Source: Sphingobacteriaceae bacterium (GTDB taxonomy: Bacteria > Bacteroidota > Bacteroidia > B-17B0 > Aurantibacillaceae). Taken from it: a stretch of DNA of 64,000 bases. Shown here piece by piece: positions 19,201 to 28,045 of this stretch; positions within the stretch are counted from its first letter, which is position 1; every line of letters begins with the position of its first letter. The notes beneath the pieces were generated by a model, which had not been told where the DNA came from, made no database searches, and saw only the letters and a program-made list of their open reading frames with translations. The position numbers and the translations under genes were made by a program. The stretch covers positions 310,001 to 374,000 of the forward strand of contig JADJMM010000003.1 of NCBI GenBank assembly GCA_016709575.1. The letters are read 5' to 3'.

Positions 19201-20105
19201 ATTCCAAATACAACAGGTAAGAAAATAAACACAATCGGCAATACATTTTTAAAATACAAACCAATCAACAAAGCAATACAAATGATAGTTATTGTTGTTG
19301 TTAAAGTTGTATCCTTTCGCAATTGCTCCGCATTTCCCAATGAAACCATACAAGCTCCAAAAGGTTCGATGGTAATTTCATTGGTACTTAGTTTTTTAGA
19401 AGTGTTTTTTACAAAATCAATTAATGGTTTGTTCTTCCCTGTTTCATTCGAAGCAAAAGCTGGAGTGATGAACATTAATAAATGCTTATGATCTTTGGTG
19501 ACAATAGCGCCATCGTGCGTTTCGAAGTTTTCATCCAATTTAATGCTCTCCATTTTTTTAAGAGCGAGCGGAACAATATTTAAAGGATCACGTTTAATGA
19601 ATTTCCCCAATACCATTCCCGAAGGACTCAATAATGCTTCGTAATCTTTTCTTAAAGTGTATTGAATACTGTCGGCAGAAATTAAATTAGAAATCCGTGA
19701 ATAATCTTTATCTGATAGGAAAAACGGTAAGTTATTATAGAAAATATCATAAACACTTTGCATCGTGTTGTCGGATATTTTATAAGTGATGTCGGAATAC
19801 GATTCCTTTGGTAATGTTTGCAGAGCAGAATAAACCGAATCTGCAGTCTCCACTAATTTCTCTGTATTATCGCCTAAAGTTGATGTTAGATGAATAACAA
19901 GCTTGTCCTTTGATTTCAGATTCTCGAGTATACTGTTAATGGAAGCTGTATTCTTATCCCGCGGAACGAAACGAGTAATGTCTTCTTCCAATTTTATCTT
20001 ACTAGCGTAATATCCCAACAAACCACAAAGGCCAATCACTAAAAACGTGAAAATCAATTTGCGTTTGCTGAAGAAAAGATAAACTAAGTAAGTCCAGTTT
20101 TGCAT
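16261..20105 (-). CDS. trifunctional MMPL transporter / lysophospholipid acyltransferase / SAM methyltransferase (one frameshift)
   Basis: A fused protein of about 1,280 residues. Residues 1-780 are an RND/MMPL exporter: helix near 15-35, a soluble loop, then membrane blocks (TTTITIICIALLIGLYF, GLGDDYSIFIMDG). Residues ~800-1030 are a PlsC-like acyltransferase with NHQSHIDLAL (HX4D) and FPEGTRS. The last ~230 residues are a class I methyltransferase (KVVDVGCGYGFLPYML). This architecture is known from Bacteroidota aryl-polyene/flexirubin-type lipid loci. A base is missing in the run at 18568-18572; restoring it reads VYKKARFIKASGTNKKV and joins the parts. I place the start at ATG 20105, 6 nt after a TATCTTTG box. 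No polyene synthase genes adjoin it. Confidence 0.9.
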
Positions 20106-20111
20106 AAGGGG

Positions 20112-20119
20112 CAAAGATA
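20112..20119 (-). promoter_or_regulatory. -7 box TATCTTTG six bases before the MMPL start
   Basis: Matches TAnnTTTG on the minus strand. CCCCTT separates it from the ATG at 20105, so transcription would begin at or next to the start codon. One of seven such cases in the window. Confidence 0.5.
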
Positions 20120-20148
20120 ACTATTTAAGGGAAAAATGTGAAATTTAG

Positions 20149-21230
20149 CTATGAACCAATGCTTATACCGATATTAATATCTTTCCCCTCTGTGTCCGGT
20201 CTTTTCAGATTAATAACACGACCGTTATTTTGTTTTATAAATAGCGTTTCGTTGTCGAAATTTATCGTTCTATTATGGAAAATATCAGAATAAATAGCTT
20301 TGATATCAAGATGTCTCGCCAAAACATTGGTCATTAAAAAATAATTGTGCTCTTTTTCTAAAACGGGACTCAAATTCAGATAAACCGCGTTCTTCGCTTT
20401 GGCCGCGCCCCAATGCCTTCCTAATTGTTCTGTAAATCCTGCTAATCTTGCTAAATTTAAAGTGCGGTCTTTGTTATTACGGGTTAAATAAATTTCATCT
20501 TGTATGTTCAGTTTCTCGAGCCACTTTTTATGCCCGCGTTTTTTTACGCATGGCGCATTTAAAACAATGTGATGGAATAATTTTGTTTTTAAAGTAATGA
20601 GATTATTCGTTACCGCTTCTTTCAACAATCGATTCCCCAAACTATGAAGCAGTAATGTAAGATTGAGTGAATCCGCTTTTACAGTTGGTTTTATTTTTTC
20701 CAGCTCCGTAAAAAATCACACATCCTTTTAGCGACTTCAGTACTTTGCAATCTCGCTTTTCTATAATTTTTTCCACCACTTAAATTTGGTCTGTAGGTTG
20801 GCCAATCAAACATTACCGTTGTAACGTCATAAACTCTTGTCAAACGTGTCGCTCTATCCACATCTCCGGTAAAATCTTTTCCCATTCCTTCTCCGTAAAC
20901 TACCATGTCTTTATTTTTGGAGGCACCTGTAAAAGCCTCTTCCAGATTTAGTCTCGGTACACAAATCCATTTGTTGCGATTGAAGTAAATACTGAAGTAA
21001 TGAAGCGCAGGAGTTGAGTCTAATTCGTAACCCATGAACTCTGTTTTATCAGGGAAATAATCTCTTACGCTGATAAATATAATAGCCGTGTCTTCATTTG
21101 TTGGAATGTATTTCGGATTGAAAGTGATCTTATCCCAATTGCAAAACGTATAGCCACTGAATTGTGCTTTTGAAATCGTGAAGGAGAAGAAAAGTGTTAG
21201 GAGGAGAGAATATTTTTTAAACTTTCTCAT
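20149..21230 (-). CDS. exported alpha/beta hydrolase, DUF900-like (one frameshift)
   Basis: About 360 residues once one missing base is restored. The first part has a signal peptide (MRKFKKYSLLLTLFFSF) and YFPDKTEFMGYELDS. It then has VTTVMFDWPTYRP, the usual DUF900 stretch before the nucleophile, and runs to FLRSWKK. A missing A in the run at 20694-20699 produces a stop there. The other frame continues IKPTVKADSLNLTLLLHSLGNRLLKEA, where HSLGN holds the Ser nucleophile. Later APCVKKRGHKKW and RLAGFTEQLGRHWG complete the fold. DUF900 proteins are lipase-like hydrolases of unknown substrate. The start overlaps the pth stop by 4 nt, so the two genes are coupled. Confidence 0.8.
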
Positions 21231-21793
21231 TTGGGATTATAAGTATTCATGCAATTTTGCAAACCACCAAAGGCAAATGCTTTTACAGCATCGGCTGCTA
21301 ATTTTATACGCTCTGATAATATTTTTTGTTCTTCGTCACTCCATTTTCCTAAAACGTAATCCACTTGATAACCTTTTCCAAATTCGTTACCAATACCGAA
21401 ACGTAAACGCGGATAATTACTGGTATTTAATGTTTCCTGAATATTCTTTAATCCGTTGTGTCCGCCATCACTTCCTTTTGGGCCGATTCTCACTTTCCCC
21501 AATGGTAAAGCTAATTCATCAACCACAACCATTAAATTTTCGACTGAAACTTTTTCGGCTTGCAACCAATAATTAATGGCTTTTCCACTTAAGTTCATAT
21601 AAGTTGTAGGTTTAACTAGAATCAATGTTTTGCCTTTGTATTTCATTTCAGCAACATCGGCTAATCGTCCGCTGGTGAATTTTACTCCCGCTTCTTTTGC
21701 AAGATGATCGAGAACATCAAAACCAATATTATGGCGGGTATGGGCGTATTCATCACCGATATTTCCTAAACCCGCTATTAAAAATTTTGACAT
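21227..21793 (-). CDS. pth: peptidyl-tRNA hydrolase
   Basis: 188 residues, normal length for bacterial Pth, which frees tRNA from peptidyl-tRNA that drops off ribosomes. The N-terminal LIAGLGNIG and Y16-x-x-T-R-H21-N-I-G-F signature with the catalytic His21 are present, followed by PTTYMNLSGKAI and LALPLGKVRIGPKGSDGGHNGLKNI. It is co-directional with mqnD (gap 1 nt) and overlaps the downstream hydrolase by 4 nt. Confidence 0.97.
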   Translation of the reverse strand: MSKFLIAGLGNIGDEYAHTRHNIGFDVLDHLAKEAGVKFTSGRLADVAEMKYKGKTLILVKPTTYMNLSGKAINYWLQAEKVSVENLMVVVDELALPLGKVRIGPKGSDGGHNGLKNIQETLNTSNYPRLRFGIGNEFGKGYQVDYVLGKWSDEEQKILSERIKLAADAVKAFAFGGLQNCMNTYNPK

Positions 21794-21794
21794 T

Positions 21795-22623
21795 TTATTG
21801 TATGATGATTGGTTCTGTAATTTTAGTAATTAATTTTTGTTCCAGTGCCTTTTTAAATAAAATATCCACTGCATCTTTGCCTTTCTCTCCCAAATCTATC
21901 GAAAATTCGTTTACGTACAGTCCAATATGCTTTTTCATCACCTCTTCACTCATTTCCTGCGCATGTTGCTTTACATAAGGCATTACATCAGGTGTATTTG
22001 CATAAGCGTACTCCACGCTTTTTTTAATTATTCTGTTTACTTTTTGGAGAAGCTCATTATCAAAATTTCGTCTTGCCACAATTCCTCCCAATGGAATCGG
22101 TGCGTGAATTAAGCTTTCCCAAAATTCCCCTAAATCAATTATTTTCTTTAAACCTTTTTGTTCATAAGTGAATCTGCTTTCATGAATAATCAATCCCGCA
22201 TCGTATTTTCCATCCAAAACGCCTTGTTCGATTTCGCTGAATAAAACTTCTGTTTTATTTTTTGCATTCGGATAGGCTAACGACAATAAAATTGGCCGTT
22301 GTGTTTTTTCCCGGAATTGCAATTCTTGCTTCATCCAAACTTTGAACCTTCAACTTTGAACTTTTAACTAACAAAGGTCCGCAATTAAAACCGAGAGCGC
22401 TGCCACTTCTCAATAAAATGTAATTCTCCTGCACGTATAAAAACGCATGGAAACTCAATTTCGTAATATCTAATTCTGATTTAAAGGCTCTTTGATTTAA
22501 AGCTTCCACATCTTCCATCACCACTTCAAATTCCAAACCTTCTGTATCTATTTTTCCATGCACCATAGCATCGAAAATAAAACAGTCGTTCGGACAAGGA
22601 GAATATCCTATTGTCAACTTCAT
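21795..22623 (-). CDS. mqnD: 1,4-dihydroxy-6-naphthoate synthase MqnD (one frameshift)
   Basis: About 276 residues of the futalosine pathway enzyme that cleaves cyclic dehypoxanthinyl futalosine to 1,4-dihydroxy-6-naphthoate on the way to menaquinone. The N-terminal half reads LTIGYSPCPNDCFIFDAMVHGKID and ends IAIPGKNTTANF. The C-terminal half reads ILLSLAYPNAKNKTEVLFSEIEQGVLDGKYDAGLIIHE and FWESLIHAPIPLGGI. A single-base frame change at about 22285-22293 separates them, and the two halves join exactly as in the intact family. It overlaps mqnB by 4 nt, so both are cotranslated. Confidence 0.92.
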
Positions 22624-23282
22624 TTCTGTAAATCCTCCACTAATTTTATCACAAAATCATTTACATTTTTTATGGCGAGAGGAATTTCCCATTTGCTTTT
22701 ATCGCGTTTCTCAACATAATTTGAAACGGCACGAATTTGAATACAAGAGCCGGGTAAATGTTCGCAGCCTCTGAAAAACGCGGCACCTTCCATACTTTCT
22801 ACATCGGCATTAAATAATTTTATGGCTCTTTTAATACTTTCTTCGTTGCCATGAACTGTATTTACCGTAATGCCTTTCACTTTTTTCAATTCATCAATCA
22901 TATCCACTTCATCATCCAAACGGTATTCAAAACGATTGGTTCCGCCTAAATTCAAATCAGGATATTTTATAAAATCATTTCCGTCTTCAGCACCCATTTC
23001 ACTTAAACAATCTTCCACCACATTCACCACTTCACCCAATTTAATGTTCTTATTAAAAGCCCCGCAAATACCCACATTAATAGTGAAATTAAAGGCGCTC
23101 AAAAAATAACGACCAATAAAATGAGCTGTGTTCACCATCCCAACACCTGTAATCAAAACAGCTAAACCATTATGCGAACGACTAGGAAAAAATCCAATAT
23201 CCCCTCTCACATCAATATCAAATGTGCTAAGAAAAGGTTCAATTTCTTGTCTGGTAGCTGCTACTATTAATATTTTTGGCAT
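22620..23282 (-). CDS. mqnB: futalosine hydrolase MqnB
   Basis: 220 residues of the nucleoside phosphorylase/5'-methylthioadenosine nucleosidase fold. Landmarks are ILIVAATRQEIEPF at the N-terminus, VLITGVGMVNTAHFIGRYF, NVGICGAFNKNIKLGEVVNV and ADVESMEGAAFFRGCEHL, the usual catalytic-region ESMEGAA. In this family MqnB removes hypoxanthine from futalosine. The assignment over a general nucleosidase rests on the immediate overlap with mqnD. Together they show menaquinone is made by the futalosine rather than the classical Men route. Confidence 0.9.
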   Translation of the reverse strand: MPKILIVAATRQEIEPFLSTFDIDVRGDIGFFPSRSHNGLAVLITGVGMVNTAHFIGRYFLSAFNFTINVGICGAFNKNIKLGEVVNVVEDCLSEMGAEDGNDFIKYPDLNLGGTNRFEYRLDDEVDMIDELKKVKGITVNTVHGNEESIKRAIKLFNADVESMEGAAFFRGCEHLPGSCIQIRAVSNYVEKRDKSKWEIPLAIKNVNDFVIKLVEDLQK

Positions 23283-23430
23283 AGGGTAAAGTTAAGGATT
23301 ATACCTTTTGTTAAAGCAACAATTTACGAAGTCGTTTTCACTTAAAGATTTCTTTTTTTAAATAGCTAATGGAACGTTTTTGAATAAGCGGCGTTCTTCA
23401 TTTTCGCTTTTCGTTATCTATTTTTCTTCT

Positions 23431-23712
23431 TTCTCGTCACTTTTTGCTTGATCAAAAAGTAACCAAATCCCGATAGCTATCGGGACAAGAAAATCTGATT
23501 CCCCGCACAGGCTACGCCCCTAGCACAGATTTTCAAGCTTGCACACGTCTCTCCGCAAAGTCTTCTTTCAATCGTAAAGATGATATGGAAGGTGTGCGTT
23601 GGTTAGATGCGGGCGGAGGCGCGTAGACTGTGCGTGGCATTCCGCGTCTTGATTTCTTTTGTTTCTTTTCTTGATCAAGCAAGAAAAGAAAGGGAAAAAA
23701 GTAAAATTGAAA
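23431..23712. repeat. dispersed intergenic repeat, copy 1
   Basis: First of three related ~280-bp elements, all in one orientation. Left edge: a hairpin ACTTTTTGCTTGATCAAAAAGT (22 nt, 23439-23460), followed by the palindrome CCCGATAGCTATCGGG (23469-23484). Centre: a GC-richer block with GATTCCCCGC, CTCTCCGCAA, GTGCGTTGG, GCGGGCGGAGGCGCGTAGA and GGCATTCCGCGTCTTG. Right edge: a 30-nt hairpin at 23662-23691 (TTTCTTTTCTTG mirrored by CAAGAAAAGAAA). It sits in the 559-bp gap between divergent mqnB and the pterin genes; the rest of that gap shows nothing else I can name. Confidence 0.85.
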
Positions 23713-23841
23713 GTCAACCGCCAATTTAAAACGTAAAGCTCTTCAAACCCGTTCCATTGAGCCTAAAAACAGTATGCAGCTTGAAGCAAGAAAATTGAAA
23801 TAAAACGGATTTTGCCTCGCTATAATCCGTAAATTTATGGC

Positions 23842-24258
23842 ATGATTTACATTACCCGCAAAGAGCACTTAAACGCGGCTCATAAATTGTATAACGATAC
23901 TTGGACAGAAGCTAAAAACCTTGAGGTTTTTGGAAAATGCGCCAATAAAAACTGGCATGGGCATAATTACGAATTATACGTCACCGTGAAAGGTGAAGTG
24001 AATAAAGAAACCGGTTTTGTGGTGAATTTAAAAGACCTTGGCGACTTAATTAAACTGGATATTACAGAAATTTTAGACCATAAAAATCTGAATATGGATG
24101 TTCCCGGACTGATGAACATATTGCCATCGACTGAAAATATGGCTATTTTTATTTGGGATATTTTAATGCCGAAAATTAAAAAAATGGGCGCCGAATTACA
24201 CAGCGTAAAACTGTGCGAAACTGAAAATAATTACGTAGAATATTTTGGAGGTAAATAA
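23842..24258 (+). CDS. 6-pyruvoyltetrahydropterin synthase / QueD family enzyme
   Basis: 138 residues of the PTPS/QueD T-fold family, acting on dihydroneopterin triphosphate. The zinc ligands are His14 (NAAHKLY), His39 and His41 (NWHGHNY), and the catalytic Cys is Cys33 in GKCANKNWHGH. FVVNLKDLGDLIK and ILDHKNLNMD are typical. QueD makes 6-carboxytetrahydropterin for queuosine, whereas PTPS makes the biopterin precursor; the sequence cannot separate them. The adjoining folE, which provides the common substrate, fits both. The stop codon overlaps the folE start (TAATG). Confidence 0.88.
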   Translation: MIYITRKEHLNAAHKLYNDTWTEAKNLEVFGKCANKNWHGHNYELYVTVKGEVNKETGFVVNLKDLGDLIKLDITEILDHKNLNMDVPGLMNILPSTENMAIFIWDILMPKIKKMGAELHSVKLCETENNYVEYFGGK

Positions 24259-24883
24259 TGCTAAACGAAGAATTTGAATTAGACCAAACGGGTTACAAAA
24301 AATTGACCAATACAACGATAAGTTGATTGACTCAATTTCTGATATGTATAAAAATATTATTAGTGATGTTGGTGAAAATCAAAGTCGCGAAGGTTTATTA
24401 AAAACGCCTGTGCGCGCTGCAAAAGCTATGCAATATTTAACGCAGGGATATGATTTAAATCCGGCTGAGATTTTAAAATCGGCGATGTTTAAGGAAGATT
24501 ACAGTCAGATGGTGATTGTAAAAGATATTGAAGTGTACAGTTTATGTGAACACCATTTATTACCATTTTTCGGAAAAGTACATATTGCTTACATCCCCAA
24601 CGGACATATTGTTGGTTTAAGTAAATTACCAAGAGTAGTTGATGCTTTTGCAAGACGATTACAAGTACAAGAACGTTTAACCAACGAAATACGAGATTGC
24701 ATACAAGATACCTTAAACCCAATGGGTGTTGCTGTTGTTATGGAATGTTCTCACCTCTGCATGCAAATGCGCGGCGTACAAAAACAAAATTCAGTTACTA
24801 CAACTTCAGCTTTTACAGGAGAATTTTTAAAAGAGACAACCCGTGCGGAGTTTATTAGTTTGATTAGTTCGGTGTTGCATTAG
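24258..24883 (+). CDS. folE: GTP cyclohydrolase I (one frameshift near the N-terminus)
   Basis: About 208 residues. From ATG 24258 the frame reads MLNEEFELDQTGYK, then needs one extra A in the run at 24297-24302 to continue KIDQYNDKLIDSISDMYKNIISDVGENQSREGLLKTPVRAAKAM. Zinc ligands and the active site are intact: SLCEHHLLPFFGKVHIAYIP, VGLSKLPRVVDAFARRLQVQERLT, and MECSHLCMQMRGVQKQNS. The enzyme converts GTP to 7,8-dihydroneopterin triphosphate, the substrate of the upstream PTPS/QueD-family gene and of folate synthesis. Starting at the later in-frame TTG instead would lose part of the first helix. Confidence 0.93.
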
Positions 24884-24889
24884 GATAAA

Positions 24890-25469
24890 ATGTTTTATTT
24901 AATAGGATTTATATTTCTAATCATTAAAATTGTTATTCAAGCCACAATTTATTCATCTCTTATTCTTTTACTTGTCTTTATTCTTTCTCGAACGACATCA
25001 AGCGCTTGGACAAAAGAACTCATGGGGAAAAAATTTATAACGTGGTTAATCTGCGGAGCTTTTATTTCCATTACTTTCGTTGCTTACTCGTTTTCTTATT
25101 GGGGTGACAAGGGATTAGGCGATTTTGCAAGAATTCCTATTGGAAACGATTATGAGATTGGAAATATCGACGGTGCGAGTACTTATATTGAAAATTCAAA
25201 CAGAAATGGTAAACAGGCTTTTATAAATAAATTCATTTTAGCTGGTGACAAAATATGTGCCGAATTTCAGGGATTCAATTCTACTGATTGCGAGAATTGC
25301 TATATTGTCTTTGATGTGAATAAAGCTGAATTCCATGAGTTACACTCTTCAGGAAGAATACAATCTTTACGCCGTAAAGAATAACCTTCCAAAAAATTCA
25401 GAATTTAAAGAGTTCTTCGAAAACTATTGGGACTATTGGGGCAGGCTTAACTTTTTCCTTCTTCCATAA
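24890..25469 (+). CDS. two-helix membrane protein of unknown function (one frameshift)
   Basis: Unrecognised protein of about 192 residues. Two hydrophobic helices (residues ~2-32 and ~48-66) precede a soluble domain with ARIPIGNDYEIGNIDGASTYIE and GFNSTDCENCYIVFDV. Read straight, the frame stops at 25384. One-base correction near 25345-25352 gives EEYNLYAVKNNLPKN, then EFKEFFENYWDYWGRLNFFLLP and a stop at 25467-25469. That tail is clearly protein-like, so I extend the gene. It starts 7 nt after folE and is probably cotranscribed with it. Two close cysteines (CENC) are the only obvious functional residues. Confidence 0.6.
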
Positions 25470-25496
25470 GAGTAAAAACAGTTATTTAAATCTCCT

Positions 25497-25868
25497 CTAC
25501 CCCAACTTCCCCATTTGTTTCAATTTGCTTTTAAAAGTATAAGCAATAGTTTGGGCGCGTTGTTTGGCGAGTTCGGCTTTTTCGCCGGAGAATAAATCGT
25601 TGATGGTTTTTTCAAAATGGCTTAACCAAATTTCAAAATGTTCTTCTTTTATATGTAAGTGGACGTGTTTATCAAACACATTTGTTTTATACCCTTCTTC
25701 ATCCAACAAAACAAAAGCCCAAAACGCAATCATGTGCGGCATGTGCGCTTCAAAATTTGTATTCGCAAAAACTGGACTTATTTTTTCGTTCGTTAATAAT
25801 GAGCCGTAAAATGTTCGCATCATTAGTTCGATGTCTTCTTTGTTTCTTATGTCGTGTTTTTCTGGCAT
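25497..25868 (-). CDS. group III truncated haemoglobin
   Basis: 123 residues of the 2-on-2 globin fold, group III. Landmarks are DIELMMRTFYGSLLTNEKISPVF at the N-terminus, HMPHMIAFWAFVLL in the E-helix region and HLHIKEEHFEIWLSHF, where the His before FEIW is the expected proximal haem ligand. Such proteins bind oxygen or nitric oxide in the cytoplasm; the role here is unknown. Its start lies 7 nt behind a TACCTTTG promoter box. Confidence 0.92.
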   Translation of the reverse strand: MPEKHDIRNKEDIELMMRTFYGSLLTNEKISPVFANTNFEAHMPHMIAFWAFVLLDEEGYKTNVFDKHVHLHIKEEHFEIWLSHFEKTINDLFSGEKAELAKQRAQTIAYTFKSKLKQMGKLG

Positions 25869-25875
25869 TGTGCTT

Positions 25876-25883
25876 CAAAGGTA
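25876..25883 (-). promoter_or_regulatory. -7 box TACCTTTG seven bases before the globin start
   Basis: Perfect TAnnTTTG match on the minus strand; the start ATG at 25868 follows after 7 nt. No clear -33 element is seen. Confidence 0.5.
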
Positions 25884-25941
25884 GGACAAAAATTCTCTAA
25901 GAGAGATTTTTCTTTAATGGAGGTTTGTCCGCTGAACTTTG

Positions 25942-26228
25942 TTTCTTCCAGTCACTTTTTTCCTTGATGAAAAAAGTAACCAAATCCCGATAGCTATCGG
26001 GACAAGAAAATCTGATTCCCCGCACAGGCTACGCCCCTAGCACAGATTTTCTGGCAGCCCACGTCTCTCCGCAAACTCTTCCATAAATCATTAAGAAGAT
26101 ATGGAAAATGTGCGTTGGCTAGACGCGGGCGGAAGCGCGTAGATTGTGCGGGGCATTCCGCGTCTTGATTTCTTTTGTTTCTTTTCTGTATCAAGACAGA
26201 AAAGAAAGGGAAAGAAGTAAAATTGAAA
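25942..26228. repeat. dispersed intergenic repeat, copy 2
   Basis: Same element and orientation as copy 1. The left hairpin (around CACTTTTTTCCTTGATGAAAA) has mismatches, and CCCGATAGCTATCGGG is retained. The centre keeps GATTCCCCGCACAGGCTACG and GCGCGTAGATTGTGCGGGG. The right hairpin now has a TGTATCAAGACA loop between TTTCTTTTC and GAAAAGAAA. It lies in the 657-bp gap between the globin gene and the PAS-SpoIIE gene. Confidence 0.85.
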
Positions 26229-26353
26229 CTCGCCTCTCATCTTCAGCCTAATCTCCATCAAAAAAACCTAGGCATCAACCCTGATTACAGCCCAAAAAGT
26301 ACTTGAAGAATTGAATTGTTTTGTTACCATTTCATTATCAAACCCAAAAAATA

Positions 26354-26384
26354 TTTTGCAGTTATAAAAAAACTCATACATTTG
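26354..26384 (+). promoter_or_regulatory. promoter of the PAS-SpoIIE gene
   Basis: TTTTG (26354-26358) and TACATTTG (26377-26384) are separated by 18 nt, the best -33/-7 pair in the window. Transcription would start near 26391, leaving a leader of about 135 nt. Confidence 0.65.
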
Positions 26385-26400
26385 TCCCAAGTAATGACAT

Positions 26401-26468
26401 TTAACACACATATTATTATTCTAAACAATACGCCGCGATTTATCAATCGCTGGTATTGTATGTGTTAA
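26401..26468 (+). ncRNA. structured 5' leader, candidate cis-regulatory RNA
   Basis: The leader can fold into a long hairpin. The outer stem TTAACACA (26401-26408) pairs with TGTGTTAA (26461-26468). An inner stem CAATAC (26426-26431) pairs with GTATTG (26453-26458), and a top stem GCGATT (26435-26440) pairs with AATCGC (26445-26450), closing a TATC loop. A pyrimidine-rich tract follows before the ATG at 26526. It matches no riboswitch class I know. The rest of this gap is AT-rich with no further signal. Confidence 0.45.
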
Positions 26469-26525
26469 TTATTGTCTCCTTTTTTCAATTAATTTTCTTT
26501 TACAAACCCCCTAAAATCCATTCAC

Positions 26526-27683
26526 ATGGTAACGCTTGACATACAGGAGCAGATCATGGATAAATTAAATGCTCTGATTGTTGTTTTAAACAACGACGGT
26601 AGTGCCGACTACGTGAGTAAACCGGCTCAGCAATTATTAGGTTATAAATCCGATGAACTATTGGGCTATAACTGGTGGGAAGCAACACGTTTCTCGAAAC
26701 CTGAAGGTATTGAAGTGAAACGTAAAATTTTAGGTTTGTTTAAAGACAGAAATGTATCCACGCAAACGTTTGAACACTTATTAAAAACATCGTACGGCGG
26801 AAAAAATGGGTGCGTTGGAATATTTCTTATTTAAACGATGATCAATTAATTGGTGTTGGTTACGATATCACTGAAAAGAAAATCAGCGAGCGAAAACTAA
26901 TTGAACAAAACGAAAAATTAACTGAACAGAATAAAGATATTACCTCTAGCATCGTTTACGCAAAACGAATACAGGAATCTATTTTGCAAACCCCTGAAAT
27001 GATAAAACAGGTTTTTGAAGAATCGTTTTTGTTATACAAACCAAAAGATATTGTGAGTGGTGATTACTACTGGTTTCATGAAGATGAAACTTCAGATATG
27101 TGGCGGCGGTGGATTGCACTGGTCACGGTGTGCCAGGTGCGATGATGAGCATGGTGGCGAATTCTGCTTTCAAGGAAGTGTTCTTAAACAGAAAATAGAA
27201 GAGCCGGGATTAATTTTACAAGCTTTAGATGAAGAATTGGAAAAATCGTTTTCGAAGAATTCGAATGAACCATTTAATGATGGAATGGATGTTGGTTTAA
27301 TACAAATGAACAAACAAAACAACGAATTAAAATTTTCGGGTGCGTTCCGTTCTATTATTGTCGCAAATGTTGAAGGCATTACTGAATTCAGAGGCAGCAG
27401 ATATCCGCTAGGCTTTTATTCCGGAGTTGATAAAGTTTTTGATACGACAACCGTTCAGTTACAAAAAGGCAATTGTGTTTATTTGTATACTGATGGTTAT
27501 GTTGATCAATTCGGTGGTCAGAATAATAAAAAACTGAACAAGGTTAATTTTAAAGAACTCATAAAAACTGCTTCCGAAATGGAAATTGATGAACAGGAAG
27601 CTTTTTTAGAATATTCTTTCAATAACTGGAAACAGGATGAAGAGCAGACGGATGATGTTTTGGTGATTGGTGTTAGAGTGTGA
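26526..27683 (+). CDS. PAS-domain SpoIIE-type serine phosphatase (three frameshifts)
   Basis: About 385 residues. Residues 1-125 form a PAS sensor (LNALIVVLNNDGSADYVSKPAQQLLGYKSDELLGYNWWE, then IGVGYDITEKK). A coiled coil follows (ERKLIEQNEKLTEQNKDI), then a PP2C/SpoIIE phosphatase domain: YAKRIQESILQ, SGDYYWF, AAVDCTGHGVPGAMMSM, LYTDGYVDQFGG and TDDVLVIGVRV. The parts lie in different frames. A is missing at 26801-26806 (giving GGKKWVRWN) and at 27192-27195, and a third shift falls near 27095-27105. This PAS-coil-SpoIIE layout is common in Bacteroidota signalling. No anti-sigma or STAS partner adjoins it. It has its own promoter and a structured leader. Confidence 0.85.
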
Positions 27684-27734
27684 TGTTTTTTTAGGGGGCG
27701 AATGTTCGATTGAGCATTTGTCCTCTGAATTTAA

Positions 27735-28008
27735 TTTCTTCCAGTAACTTTTTGCTTGATCAAAAAGTAACCAAAAAATCAAGAAAATCCGATTCCCCGC
27801 GCATGCCTACCCGCCTAGCACGGATTTTCTGGCTAGCACACGACTCTCCGCAAGTTCTTCTTTTAATCGTGAAGAAGATATGGAAGTTGTGCGTTGGCTA
27901 GACGCGGGCGGAGGCGCGTAGACTGTGCGGGGCATTCCGCGTCTTGATTTCTTTTGTTTCTTTTCTGTATCAAGACAGAAAAGAAAGGGAAAGAATTAAA
28001 ATTGAAAG
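27735..28008. repeat. dispersed intergenic repeat, copy 3
   Basis: Third copy, same orientation. The left hairpin AACTTTTTGCTTGATC...AAAAAGT is near-perfect, but the CCCGATAGCTATCGGG palindrome is absent, replaced by AACCAAAAAATCAAG. The centre and right hairpin closely match copy 2 (GCGGGCGGAGGCGCGTAGA, GGGGCATTCCGCGTCTTG, TGTATCAAGACA). Here it lies between converging genes, whereas copies 1 and 2 lie between diverging genes. Confidence 0.85.
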
Positions 28009-28045
28009 CAAAATGATTTCTCCAGAATGCTGTCTGAAAAGAAAA

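Noticed and set aside
23533..27901. Open frames of 60-70 codons inside the three intergenic repeats
   Set aside because: They lie on different strands in different copies, share no common product and end at the repeat hairpins; they are not conserved genes.
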